64,000 nucleotides of DNA from Archegozetes longisetosus (Eukaryota; Arthropoda; Arachnida; Sarcoptiformes; Trhypochthoniidae), in assembly GCA_018873245.2 (NCBI GenBank), contig JAEMBT020000001.1:3906001-3970000 (forward strand), in the 5' to 3' direction. How positions within the stretch are numbered: the first letter of the stretch is position 1; every line of letters begins with the position of its first letter. The notes under the pieces are model-generated. The model searched no databases. It was not told where the DNA came from and worked only from the letters and a program-made list of their open reading frames with translations. The position numbers and the translations under genes were made by a program. This document shows positions 46,213 to 56,911 of the stretch, piece by piece.

Positions 46213-46848
46213 CTAAACCAAAGTAACGCTACCGTTTATCGAATGTCCATTCGACTTTTTCTCTTGTGCTTCTGAATTACTAGATTCAGGTAGCTTTGGC
46301 TTCGGCAACAGTCGCGGTTTTAGTGGCGGTGGAGAAGCTTTATATGTGGGTGTAATTGGAGTTTTGACACTAGTTTCTGCCGGTTCATAGTTGTCCATTC
46401 GGATCTGGTGAGCGAAGACTGCAGATAGGACGGCAACGATGAATGGACACAAATAGGAGCAAACACTACCTCTAATGTATTGAGCAGCAGAGCCGTAAAG
46501 AGCACTGGCAAACATTATAATACTGTATATAATTGATAAACAATAATGTTCTTGAAGCGCACTGAAGAGTCCCATAAGATTAGCTATATTTTCAAACACC
46601 AGGAATGTGATGCATAATTTTTCCCATACTTCTGCTGTAGAACCTTCTCCTTTGTCACCAGTCCACCGGTCATCTGGATATAAGATTTTCGCCTCTTTCA
46701 CTGCATCTCTGTTATATATTCCAACCCATATTGTACTTAATATGTTTATTACAATGAATAACAACAATAGATATTTTACTATAATAAAACTTTTTTTAGC
46801 CGAAGCTGATTCTGTTGTGAATTGGCCCATGATTAATTTGTATATCAA
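46213..46848 (-). CDS. Four-helix membrane protein, family not recognised
   Basis: Intronless ORF of 211 codons, or 205 if it starts at the second Met (MGQFTTESASAKKS), which is more typical. Four hydrophobic helices near residues 20-45, 83-105, 108-128 and 133-153. The loop between helices 1 and 2 is charged (YNRDAVKEAKILYPDDRWTG); the tail of about 60 residues is rich in proline, lysine and serine (PPPLKPRLLPKPKLPES) and probably cytosolic. The layout is like small tetraspan proteins, but tetraspanin CCG or claudin W-GLW-C-C signatures are missing. I do not recognise a specific family. It lies tail to tail with the ionotropic receptor, about 290 bases apart. Confidence 0.6.
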   Translation of the reverse strand: MIYKLIMGQFTTESASAKKSFIIVKYLLLLFIVINILSTIWVGIYNRDAVKEAKILYPDDRWTGDKGEGSTAEVWEKLCITFLVFENIANLMGLFSALQEHYCLSIIYSIIMFASALYGSAAQYIRGSVCSYLCPFIVAVLSAVFAHQIRMDNYEPAETSVKTPITPTYKASPPPLKPRLLPKPKLPESSNSEAQEKKSNGHSINGSVTLV

Positions 46849-47725
46849 CTTAGGTTAGGTTAGACTTTAATTAACCTTTAATTAGTATTGATTGCATCAG
46901 TACTACCTTTCACAAAAATATATTCTACATAACTAAGCTTTCAGTCTAGTATTAGATAGTGTTTCTTAGTTACCCTTTTCAGTTGTAGCTATTTTTAATA
47001 TTAAATGACATAACTCTGCGATAAAATAATTTATTTTCTTATCTTTAGCTTATGGAAAATAAGATCTTTTAGCAATTCTTGAGTGGGTTTCATACGAAAT
47101 TTCACAGAGTGGTAGAAATAAGTGACGGAAACTTATCTGATATTTCAGAATATGTAAGTCTAAGAAACATTTGCAAAAATTTATAATTATATCTAATAAA
47201 ATTACGTGAAAGTTCGTTACAAAAACCAAGTAGTATAATAAAGACTTAAAAATCATTATGAGAATAAAGTTTGTAAGCAGTTTAATCATAAAAGAATGTT
47301 TTGAGAAAGTTACTCAATATTTATGAAAAGTTCATTTCTATACTCAAAACAGTTTAATCGATACTTCAAAATAAATAATGAATTATGTAATCAACTTTTT
47401 AATAGAGTTGTATCAGTTAAATGAAACTGAATAGAAATGAGAACTTCTTTTTAAAGAGAACTGAAATTCAGAATATAATTGAGATCTGTATAAAGTCAAT
47501 GAAACTGTCATAAAGCATAACATTTATTAAAGGGATCGAATGATTCATTTTAAGTGTCAAGTTACTTAAACATTTGATGAATTTGAAGTCAACTATTGCA
47601 GAACTTGTTAGTAATTCTTAATACTCAAAACAGTTTCATTTAAACAATTTCTTGAACTGTTATTTAGTGTTATTTGCAATTATTAAATAAAAAATTTGAA
47701 AGGATAGTAGTGATATTCATTAGAG
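46849..47725. other. Intergenic, no gene seen
   Basis: AT-rich flank. Short ORFs at 47050-47289 and 47670-47870 on - show no coding features. Confidence 0.5.
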
Positions 47726-48113
47726 ATGTCTGAAATTGAAAATATTTCAAGTGATAATGATTTGAGCCAAAGTAAAAATGCTTTTGATTTACAAATGAGT
47801 AGTTCCCAAAGCTCAGAAACGACAAAAAAATGATTAACTGAAAAGCATTCAGAAAATTCAATTTATGCATATTTTGAATATAAAGCAGAATCGGATAAAT
47901 CAGAATGCACTCTAAATGGCTGTAAGGTTGAAATCAAAGGCAAGAACTCAACAAATCTAGTGAATCATTTGCGAAGACTTCATAAGAAAGAATTTGAAAT
48001 TTATAATCAGAATGAGACATGAAGTAAAGAAAAGAGACAAAAAAACAAAATCATCGGCTTCTCGACAACTGATAACTTCTATATATTTCTTCTGGATATC
48101 GCCATTTTTTCTT
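47726..48113 (+). pseudogene. Transposon-derived BED zinc-finger fragment (hAT type), decayed
   Basis: Translation from the ATG at 47726 gives a Ser/Asp-rich start, a stop after about 35 codons, then in the same frame a BED-type finger: CTLNGC ... HLRRLHKKEFE with C-x4-C and H-x4-H. A second stop follows shortly after. BED fingers of this kind begin the transposases of many hAT elements and ZBED genes. No catalytic domain follows, because a Tc1-type element starts at 48127 and nothing hAT-like resumes after it. Confidence 0.6.
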
Positions 48114-48126
48114 CAATAGTTATGTA

Positions 48127-49402
48127 CCTTATTGCATAAAAATCTAGAAAAGTATTCCTGAACTTAATTAATTTGAATACGTTATCAATTGTCAAATCTC
48201 ACAAACGATATACCGATTTAAAGGTCTTTAAAAGTAGTTTTAAGAGATATAAAAAATTTTAATGTAATCGAAACGTCTTGAGAAAAGGCGCGAAGTTCTT
48301 AAATTCAATAGCTATGGAATTAGAACGTCGTAGACAAGTCTTTTATTTGATGAAATCGGGGATAAAAGATCCCAAAAAATCCAAAATTTGACAGAAATAC
48401 CTCTTTCGACAGTTTATGGCATAAAAAAGAATTGAATCGGGAAAAGGTATCCAATGCAATGCTGGAAGCGGTAGGCGTCAAAAGTTGTCAGCATCTGACT
48501 AAAAGCGAGTTTCAAATTTAGCCAATTCTAATCACAAATTTTCACGTGCTCGAATTGCCGAAATTGCCTATTCACGAGGATCGCCTAGAGTGGACTCATC
48601 AACATCATCAACAGTTTGGCGTCACTTTAGAAATGCAGGATATCTTAAACTAGTCCCTAAAAATCCAATGTTGACGGCCCGTCACCGAAAAAATCGAATA
48701 GATTGGTGCAAAAAGCACCTTCAAACAGATTGTTCAAAAGTCGTAATTTCGGACGAGAGTATGTTTCAAATGTTCCGTCACAAAACTCGAATGTGGGGGA
48801 AAAGCGCCGTAACATCAAAGCGCCGAGCCGTCCACCACAGGTTATGGTGTGGGGTTGCATAAGCTCTCGTGGAGCAACTCCTTTGATTTTTGTAAATGGT
48901 TCGATTGATACTAAAAAATACATCGAGATTTTGGAAGAAGGGCTTATCTCAAGCATGAACTTCCTATTTCCCGATGGCTTTATTTACCAGCAAGATAATG
49001 CCTCCAGCCATAGGGCAAAAATCACAAAAAATTGGCTTGAAGACATGTGGTCACCATGGATTGGCCAGCAATGTCTCTGGACTTGAGCCCAATTGAAAAT
49101 TTATGGGCCATAATAAAAAATGAATCGGAGACCATGAAACCAATGAAAATTGAGCAGTGGCTGAAAAAAAACTAACGGCATATGGCAAGGGTTTGGACCT
49201 GATTACTTGGCTAAGTTTCTTGATAGTATGAAAATGCGTCTTCAAGAGTGCATATTTTCAGAAGGGCGCACAATTAAATTATAAAAGTTTCATTTAACCA
49301 AATTATAGCATTTAATAAACACTTAGATAAAAAATTTTCATTATAAGTTCTAAACAAAAATTTTATGATCAAATACTTTTTCTAGGTTTTTATGCAATAA
49401 GG
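48127..49402 (+). mobile_element. Tc1-type DNA transposon, complete ends, decayed transposase
   Basis: 1.28-kb element. Inverted ends of about 30 bp start CCTTATTGCATAAAAA and differ by one base and one indel; TA flanks both sides (48125-48126 and 49403-49404). The transposase reads in pieces from about 48314: MELERRRQVFYLMKSG, a helix-turn-helix region with GSPRVDSSTSSTVWRHF, WCKKHL, then the DDE triad as VISDES, YQQDNAS and LSPIENLWAI with Tc1-like DD34E spacing. Several stops and at least one frameshift near 48830 make it non-autonomous. It looks moderately old, because the ends are still well matched. Confidence 0.85.
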
Positions 49403-49488
49403 TATAATTCAATCAAAGATTCACAATTTTTATTTGTACATAACAAATTAAGTAGCAAAAGAAAGATTAATAAAAAAAAATATAAAAA

Positions 49489-50180
49489 CTAGTTATTGAT
49501 ATATCTCATGGTAACACAATCATATGGTAACCATTCAAGTCCTTCTATCCAATAACTATTTTCAAGGGTATTCGCGATGAAAGTTAAAGCCCTCTCCAAG
49601 CAGTCATGAGTGCTACTTTGGTCTCCAAATGCCATCTGTATTATTGATCGCTCTCCATCGACTGGTAAATTAGTTCGAGCCAAGCGCACCGAAGCAACAG
49701 GTGCTTGAGTAGCTTTACCCCTTACTAAGGGGTTGTAGTAGTGATCTAAAACGAGATAAGAACTTTAAAAAACTATCAATATAACTAAGAATACTTACAA
49801 GTTCGTCTTGCACCATCATTCGAAACGATTAAGACATTGGTATGAAAACAAAGGCCTGAAGAAGAATTTTTGGTCCCTAAAGGTCCAATAAGTAGAAATA
49901 TTACAAAACGATATTTTCTAGATAATGACCTAATGGCCTTAAGAACATCGGTATTGTTCGAAATGAACTTCGAACGATGCTCTGGATGACGCCTCATAAA
50001 CTCGCTCAGCTCGCTCATTCCATCCTGAGTTCGACCGACTATCTTCGGACACAGATAAAAATCGCCCATTTCTAGAGACGACCACTTAGAATAAAGACTG
50101 GACCAAAATTGCAGCTCAATATTCTGAACGTCATCTTTGGAATAGCTTGAGTCGAAAAAAAGATTAAGATATTTAATCAT
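49489..50180 (-). CDS. Hypothetical protein with C48/Ulp1-like residue spacing
   Basis: Two exons, 49799-50180 and 49489-49745, joined at ACTT|GTAAGT...TTTTAG|AT, 212 residues. The C-terminal half has GLCFHTNVLIVS (a His followed by a hydrophobic strand), YHYYNPLV (Asn/Asp position) and MAFGDQSSTHDCLERAL, in which Gln precedes Cys by six residues. A His - Asn/Asp - Gln-x5-Cys order is what Ulp1/SENP and adenovirus-type cysteine proteases share, but overall likeness is weak and the Cys is followed by Leu rather than Gly. The N-terminal half is unrecognised. It sits directly downstream of a chromodomain gene on the same strand, and an in-frame stop separates the two. It may be host or mobile-element derived. 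Confidence 0.5.
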
Positions 50181-50236
50181 ACATTTTTAAATAAAGTTCT
50201 AAATTTCTCTTCTGTTTAATTTACTAGAATAATTTA

Positions 50237-51003
50237 CTATAAATCACAATCGAATGTATACCTATGAAATCCAAGTAGCTTCGAATATTTTCCTTCTTCG
50301 ATATATCGAGTTAACTCACTTTGTAGTATACCATTAAATTGGCCATTTCCAGAGTTGATGGGAGTTGATTCAAGTATAGGCAAAGTCTTGGTCTTACAAC
50401 TGGCGCCAGCCGAAAAAACCACGCCAGGAAAGAAAAAATTGAACAAAGCTTTAGAACTTCGGAGTGTGCTTTCAAGTTCAAAAGTGTTGAATCGATCCTC
50501 CCAGCCAATCCACCTCACCAGAAATCTATCTTCCCACATCTTGCCATTCCATATTTTCGCTCGAGCGACGACACTCTCGATTTCATATTCTTTTGTAGCC
50601 TTATCAGGTCCAGGGTGGTTAAAAACTTGACTAGCTCGCGGAGGAAGCTCAGGTAACGGTTCCTTAAGCACAAGATCAGCTGGAGTGTAAGGTGGATGAT
50701 CTTCAATCTCATCAAAATTCAAATCAAATATGTCCTCAGATGAAACAGGCGACCCAAAATTGATGATTTCTTCAGTTAGCGTAGACGGACAATCACGCAC
50801 AATATCGGGCATACACTTATTTGCCGTCGAACATTTTAGAGAAGGTTTCGACCATGTATAACATTCGGATGAACGAGAGATAGGTTTTGCATTTTTAGTA
50901 ACAGATTCACATATCTCACCACAAAAACATTTGTGAACTAAAAAAGAAAATTTTAGTTTGTTAATTAAAGAAAAATTATATTATACATACCATAATTCGA
51001 CAT
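50237..51003 (-). CDS. Chromodomain protein, unknown role
   Basis: A short first exon 50991-51003 (ATG plus 10 bases) and main exon 50237-50937; 237 residues. The start is cysteine-rich (HKCFCGEICE, then three more Cys). Residues about 120-180 form a chromodomain: EYEIESVVARAKIW, then DRFLVRWIGWEDRFNTFELE, with the aromatic cage positions Tyr, Trp and Phe in the usual places, so methyl-lysine binding is plausible. The following FFFPGVVF stretch may be the chromodomain helix extension. No SET, helicase, chromo-shadow or integrase domain is present. The C terminus ends FHRYTFDCDL. It could be a host chromatin reader or a captured transposon module; repeats crowd both sides. Confidence 0.65.
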
Positions 51004-51194
51004 TGTTAGATTAATATAACCTTTAAGAGAAATATAATTTTAAATAATACATCATTTAATACAATTATCTTACCATAATAAAACCAACAGAGAAAAAATC
51101 AGCCCAAGAAGATCGACAATCAAGATTGTCAATCAAATCAAATTTAGAGCTAAAATATTTTTTATTATTTAAGGAGAATTATGCTTCCGAATCA

Positions 51195-53705
51195 ACTTAT
51201 GCAAACTTGTGCTTTTGAGAACTGTATATAATTTTGATTGTACATCAAAGCATTTTTGGCTGACTTTGCTAAATTTACTTTCCCCAAATTTGGGTAAAAA
51301 TTTTCGCTAAACTTTATTTTATTAAAATAAAGCGAATGTTGTTTATTTGTTTCGACACTCATTATAAAATTTTAAAATTTTCGCACTAAAAACTGGTTAA
51401 AAAATCAGTGAAAGCCTGTTTTAAGTATATTTTCTTCAAAGCAAAGTAAAACTATGATGCACAATCAAAATTATATACAGAGAAAACTTGTACAATTTTG
51501 AATCATTACTAATAATAAAACTTTGCATTCGAAGTTTTATTGCTTTATTAGTTCATTAAGTATTTCCTCTATTCTGTATGTCTTGTATTAGTTATCATTT
51601 TTAAGCGCTCAATTCGATAAAGACTTTTTTCCTTATAGCACTTATAGATATTTTTAAACAAAATTCTGTATAAATTTCATTTTAATTATATATAGTAAGC
51701 ATGATATGAGTGGAAAAATGATTTAAATATAAATTTTGATCACAATGAGAATAGTAAATAAGAAATCGTCATTATCGTTTACATCATAGTCATTTGAATC
51801 ACTTTCAAAGCATTTCTCTTGTACGCTTAATTAATAGTCAGTAATTAGAATTTTCCTCCCCCAGAAGTCTAACAAGTTTTGTATATTACAGTATGTTTTA
51901 TATGCAAAACTAGTATATTTCGGGTACTTATTTCTGGTCACTCAGGGCATATTCACAGCTAAGATTATGTTCATCAGGTATATCAAGACAAGTACTTTAA
52001 TAAAATTTTAGTTTAAAATTCAAATCCGATAACTACTCGTGATACTCCCAGTGTAAGCTTAGTATTTGATAGATTTCAATCTTTGATATAAAAAGTTAAT
52101 CATGATCTGTATCATTTTCATAACTAAAAATTTTGAACTTAAATATTTTTATCTCGAATTTAGATTTTAAAATTTTGCAAACATCTATTTAAATATCTTC
52201 TTTAATAGCTATGGTTGATTTCAACTTTTATCTAACACATTAATTATCGTTAAGTTGAAAATTGACAAAAAGTATACTTGAAAATAATCAGATTCTCTTG
52301 TTTTGCTGCCGAAATAGCTCTATAGGGCTGTTTGGGTGACTATTGTCGCTCAAAGAATCACTTCGAATAAAATAATGATTCATCCGAATCACTATAGAGA
52401 ATATAATAATCAAAAATAATAATTTGTAGTTCGATTAGTTTACATGTTTGCAGAAATGTTTTGGTTCAACTAATAGCATTTTGTTTTTATCAAGTTCGAA
52501 AAGAGTTTCTATCATCATGTAAATTAAACGGTCTCTTTAATTACATGAAAAACTGAATTAGATTTAATGTTTCAATAATTTTATTGACCTAAATGAATTC
52601 ACACACAATAGACTGCATACAATAGCGATATTTTAATAACAAAAAATATTAATTATTAAATGATTATATATATTTTTCAGTTTACAAATAAGTATTTAAA
52701 GTAATGAGTTGCAAATTACTATAATCTAATTTAAATTAGCCAAACATAAGGTAATCACGAATATGCAAAATAATAGGGAAGCTGACTTTACATTAGTTGC
52801 AGACTTTCGTAAATTTTATATTTTATTTAATCAATTAAGGGAAGATTCAAAACCAAGTCTAATTAAAATGATTGATATATAGCAAAAGAATATATCGATA
52901 AGAAAATTCGCATTAGGCCGCGATTTGTGTGCATACGTTAAACATGTTACCACTAGAAATCAGAAATGACTGAACACATGTTCTATAAGGAAAAAAGTCT
53001 GTCAAACTGACTCGGAATTGGCATTTGCTGTAAACTTTTTTTTAAACAAAATATGCCTTAAATGATAGGTAATTATTAAAGATTTTAAGTTTTCGGTGTG
53101 ATTTGAGCTGAAATGCATTTTTTGAAATTTTATAATTTATTCAAGTTTAAGTTTGCCTCTGATTTGCCTCTCAAGTTGTGAGTTTGCTATAATTAGAACT
53201 CAGTTCGATTCATAAAAGTTTTTACGCATTGATCAAAATCTTTCAAAATCTATTAATGTTTAAATGGTTATAAACCATTTTTTAGGATAATTTATTATAA
53301 AATGCTAAACTCAATTAATATTATTAATTATTTTTATAAAATTGCTCATCAAAAATATCGTAACGAATTAACTGAAATATGAGAATACTCAAATACCACA
53401 ATGTTTATTGCTCTACTTGAGAGGGAAACCTAAACTTGAATTATAAAATTTCAAAAAATGCATTTCAGCCCAAATCACACCGAAAACTTAAAATCTTTAA
53501 TAATTACCTATCATTTAAAGCATATTTTGTTTTTAAAAAAATTCACAGCAAATACCATCCCGAGTGAGCGCTTAAAAATGATGGTAATTAATACAAGATA
53601 TACAGAATAGTAGGAAACACTTTATGAACTAATAAAGTAATAAAATTTCGAATGCAGAAGTTTAATTATCTGTAATAATTCAAAATTGCATAAGTTTTCT
53701 CAAAA
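51195..53705. repeat. Nested inverted-repeat (foldback) cluster
   Basis: Three inverted pairs can be read. A: 51481-51611 pairs with 53565-53700 (start GCGCTCA / TGAGCGC). B: 53008-53182 pairs with 53409-53566 (for example TTTTCGGTGTGATTTGAGC against its complement), enclosing a loop 53183-53408. C: 51205-51252 pairs with 51445-51490 (TATATAATTTTGATTGT). On the right B and A arms are contiguous, on the left they are split by about 1.4 kb (51612-53009) whose ends share an inverted AAGACTTTTTTCCTTATAG. The simplest reading is a foldback element A-B-loop-B-A interrupted by a second element. No coding capacity. Confidence 0.7.
51612..53009. mobile_element. Putative 1.4-kb non-coding insert with inverted ends
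   Basis: The ends read GATAAAGACTTTTTTCCTTATAG at the left and, reversed, CAGACTTTTTTCCTTATAG at the right. A third copy of TTTTTTCCTTATAG lies just outside at 53719. No transposase-like ORF is present, so if it is a transposon it is non-autonomous. Target duplication is unclear. Confidence 0.45.
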
Positions 53706-53787
53706 CAAGTTCCAAGTTTTTTCCTTATAGTACTGTAACATTTATAGTCTAATGTAGTGTTGTATAGCTTAGAGATTTTTAGTCTGT

Positions 53788-54295
53788 CTTGTCTTAGTCT
53801 TAGTCTTATAGTCAAAAATTTTCGTTTTGCTTAGTCTTAGTCTTACTACTTGTGCTAGTTATCTCTTTATAGCATCTATTATAACGTTTTGAAATTTTTG
53901 ATTATCTAATATGTTTCATAAAATGATCAATAGACTAACAAAACAAAACTAAGCGCAAAGACATTCACTATTAAAATGTATTGCAATAGGAGTGCAATTG
54001 TTTATCTAGTGATTTACAAATGGTTTTATAATTGAAAACTTCAAAAAATGAATCATTTCTAATGGATTAAATGACCATATTTGTATCTAAACTTCTGACT
54101 TTGTCTTAGTCTTACTCTTATAAATATGTTTCTCTTATCTTAGTCTTAATTTTATAGAAAGAAATTTCATTTGTCTTAATCTTAGTCTTAATTTGAAAAT
54201 CCAAAAATCATTTGTCTGACTTAGTCTTAGTCTTAAGCCAAACGATTTTAATATATCTTATTTTGCTTAGTCTTATTCTTAGTCTTAAGCTATGT
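53788..54295. repeat. Degenerate TCTTAG hexamer satellite
   Basis: Dozens of copies of (T/G)TCTTAG in short runs, such as GTCTTAGTCTTAGTCTTA, interrupted by AT-rich spacers. It is flanked by related sequences (TAGTCTAATGTAGTG... at 53750 and GTCTAATGTGATGTAG at 54297), which look like a direct-repeat border. Confidence 0.8.
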
Positions 54296-54606
54296 CTAAT
54301 GTCTAATGTGATGTAGTACTTAAATACGCTGTGACAAGATGTCACGTAATCAATCTTTGCAAATTTTTCATCACATAAACAAATCATAAATTATAAATTA
54401 TAAACTGAGTCTTAGTCGACTGTCAACATCTGAACTATTATTCGAAACAACTTACAAATTGAAGTTACATTTATTACTAAATAATCTACCAATAAATGAA
54501 TAAACGCCTTCAATAATCAAAATTCAGTTTTAGATATTTACACACATTTACATATCAAATACAATTATCAAACACGATTATAGACTAATTTAAAACAAAT
54601 TAATTT

Positions 54607-54720
54607 TTAACGTTCTTGAGGGCATTTGCAAACCATTTCTTTAAATTTTTCAATTCTAAACAAATATCTCTTCACATTATGGATATCATTGGTTTCGATA
54701 CACATCGCATATATTGTGGT
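54607..54720 (-). CDS. Candidate terminal exon of an unidentified small gene
   Basis: On the minus strand, TTTAATTTAG is followed by 37 open codons and TAA. The peptide contains ETNDIHNVKRYLFRIEKFKE and ends CKCPQER. Its amphipathic, charged character is unlike the surrounding non-coding translation. No upstream exon was identified; the start would lie between 54724 and the zinc-finger gene, which points the other way. It may be chance. Confidence 0.25.
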   Translation of the reverse strand, partial: TTIYAMCIETNDIHNVKRYLFRIEKFKEMVCKCPQER

Positions 54721-54956
54721 CTAAATTAAACAAAGTTATCATTACATTAAACAATCAATTAATCAAATAGTCAAACAATGATTGAAAACATCAAAACATG
54801 ATGTAAACATTGGTTGAAAGCGTACAGAAAGTGTTGTCGCGTTTAGTATGCAATTTATCGATCTATTACTCGTTAAAACTAACTATAAGTCCATTGATTT
54901 AATTATTTCTCAAATGAAAGCCAAACAAATACTGAATCAAAAGACGAACTCATATG

Positions 54957-54968
54957 CGAATCACGTGA
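54957..54968. promoter_or_regulatory. TCACGTGA palindromic E-box
   Basis: GAATCACGTGAT contains the 8-bp palindrome TCACGTGA, the core of a bHLH-type (USF/MITF/TFEB) site. It lies about 110 bases upstream of the zinc-finger gene start and between it and the divergent candidate exon. Sequence match only. Confidence 0.3.
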
Positions 54969-55076
54969 TCATAACATGAGTAATACGACGGCTAAGAAAG
55001 AGACAACACAAATGGCTGACATAAGACTGATTTGTATGAATTGCTATCAGATTATCAAATAAGAAGTTTGTTCACA

Positions 55077-56911
55077 ATGATTGAGATCGCGGACCACAAC
55101 AAAGAGGATTGTATTAGACTATTAAATATGATTATATGCGAAATGCCTCTAATCAAAAGCTTCAGTGATCAATACCTTCTCTCAAGACTCGTTCAGTTGA
55201 CTCTCGTCGTCGACACTTCTTATGATTTCAATGATAATTACTCTCATCTGATCTGTTCTCAATCTGAAGACGAACCACACCTTCTCATCAAACAATGGCT
55301 TCTGAGGCACTATAACGCCAAGTATTTCATCGATAATCTCGATTTCAATGACTCTGAGGACAGGACTAAAGTCGCTATTCTCATCATTAATATATTATTC
55401 AAATTAAGACATTCTCTCAAAGATATTGAACAATATCTCGAAGAATGCGAATCTTTTACTCAGTTCGATGAACAGCTTAACGATATCACCAGGTTTTCAA
55501 TTATTACTGTTTTATTGATAATTAGATCTGTTTATAATGACGTCTGTTAACATTGAGAGACTTTTAGCCTATAGATTTTTACTTTAAATCTGTTTGAACT
55601 CTGTAAGCTTTGGCTTTAGTTTAGTTGTTTTACATATATTGCAAATAAGGCTCACTGACGACACATCATAAAGCCTTACATTAAATTTAAATAAGAGCGT
55701 GATTTGCAGTCATCGGAAAAAACAGATAAAGCCAAAGTTTATCAAATTTGTTCATATAAGTTATTGTGTATTGCACGTCTTCATAACTTGCATGCTTTCA
55801 TAAACTTTTGAAAGCTTAGTCCAACTTTGCTTTTACTTAAAGGTTCGATAAACTGCTTGAAATACTACAGAATGATCTGAACAAATGGAAATCAAAAGCA
55901 CGTTATTTTAAAGTAAAATTGAATGAGTTGACAAAACAGATGGACAAATATGAACGGAACCAAGCTTTCAATATAAGTGTCAGCTGTAATAATAACAGTT
56001 ATAAAAATCAAAATCTACTCGATGACAAACTATTGAATAGTAAACCCAATGAAGACTTTTTAACAGATCAAATACTGACAGAAAATCTGATCGTAAATCA
56101 GTGTCAAAAGTCTAAGTCATTAAATATCATTAGGAATAATGATAGGACAGAAATAGTCAATAAAGCTAATTGTTGTCTCATCGGAGGTTATGCAAAGAGT
56201 GTGCCGATAAATGTGCCGAAAATAGAACAAAGTATTTTATGTCCCCTTTGCGACAAATATTTTGCAACGAATTATGAATATAATTCTCATGTACTTAAAG
56301 ATCACACGAATCTTCAGATGACTGAGATGATGAATAAGAAAAGCGATAGAAATAAAGCACTATTTAAATGTACTTTTAATGGATGTGGCAAACAATTCCT
56401 TAAGTGTTATGAATTGAAACGACACTTTGTTACACATCAGCCACAAAATAATCGTCCTTTGTTTTTCTGTGATTGGCCAAAATGTGACAAAAAATATACT
56501 GCACTCAATCACTTGAGATCGCATCAAAAGTTCAAACATGTCATCACTAATGCTAAGTCTAATAAGAGTACTACTAATTGCTTGGTCTCTAATCAATACT
56601 TCAGGAGAAAATCATATCAAATGCAAATTAATCCAAGTGGTCAAAAGCAGGAATTTAAGACTAATGGAGATGTTACTCAATTCAATAATAATGTTTCAAT
56701 AAATCAGGATTTGAATTTAAGTCAAGATCCAAGGAATAACTTGCTTGAATCTGATGACGGTCTTCTATATGAATGTAAGACCAATGGAGGCATTGCTCAT
56801 AATAATAGTAATGCTTCAGAAACTGAAGTTTTCAAACGGAATGGAATAGAAGTAAACGAAACTCTTAATATTTTGAATTATTCAGCTCTTATTGATCACC
56901 AATATTTGTAA
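55077..56911 (+). CDS. C2H2 zinc-finger protein with helical N-terminal region
   Basis: Exons 55077-55492 and 55843-56911, joined ACCAG|GTTTTC...TTAAAG|G. The frame is open 15 codons upstream of the Met at 55077 to an acceptor-like ATAAG at 55020, so an upstream exon is possible. The N-terminal roughly 200 residues are acidic and helical (KEDCIRLLNMIICEMP, HLLIKQWLLRHYNAKYF, FDKLLEILQNDLNKW) and have no membrane segment. Three fingers follow: CPLCDKYFATNYEYNSH (C-x2-C-x12-H-x4-H), CTFNGCGKQFLKCYELKRH (C-x4-C-x12-H-x3-H) and CDWPKCDKKYTALNHLRSH (C-x4-C-x12-H-x4-H). The C-terminal 100 residues are Asn-rich and disordered. An N-terminal helical block with such fingers recalls the ZNF292/RLF/ZNF654 group, but I cannot confirm it. 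Probably a nuclear DNA-binding protein. Confidence 0.75.

Noticed and set aside
48590-49086. Tc1 transposase considered as a domesticated host gene
   Set aside because: The reading frame is broken and flanked by matching TIRs and TA sites, so it is a decayed transposon.
49489-51003. Chromodomain plus protease-like pair as a Polinton-type element
   Set aside because: No integrase, polymerase, packaging ATPase or capsid gene and no long terminal repeats are visible, so the family is not assigned.
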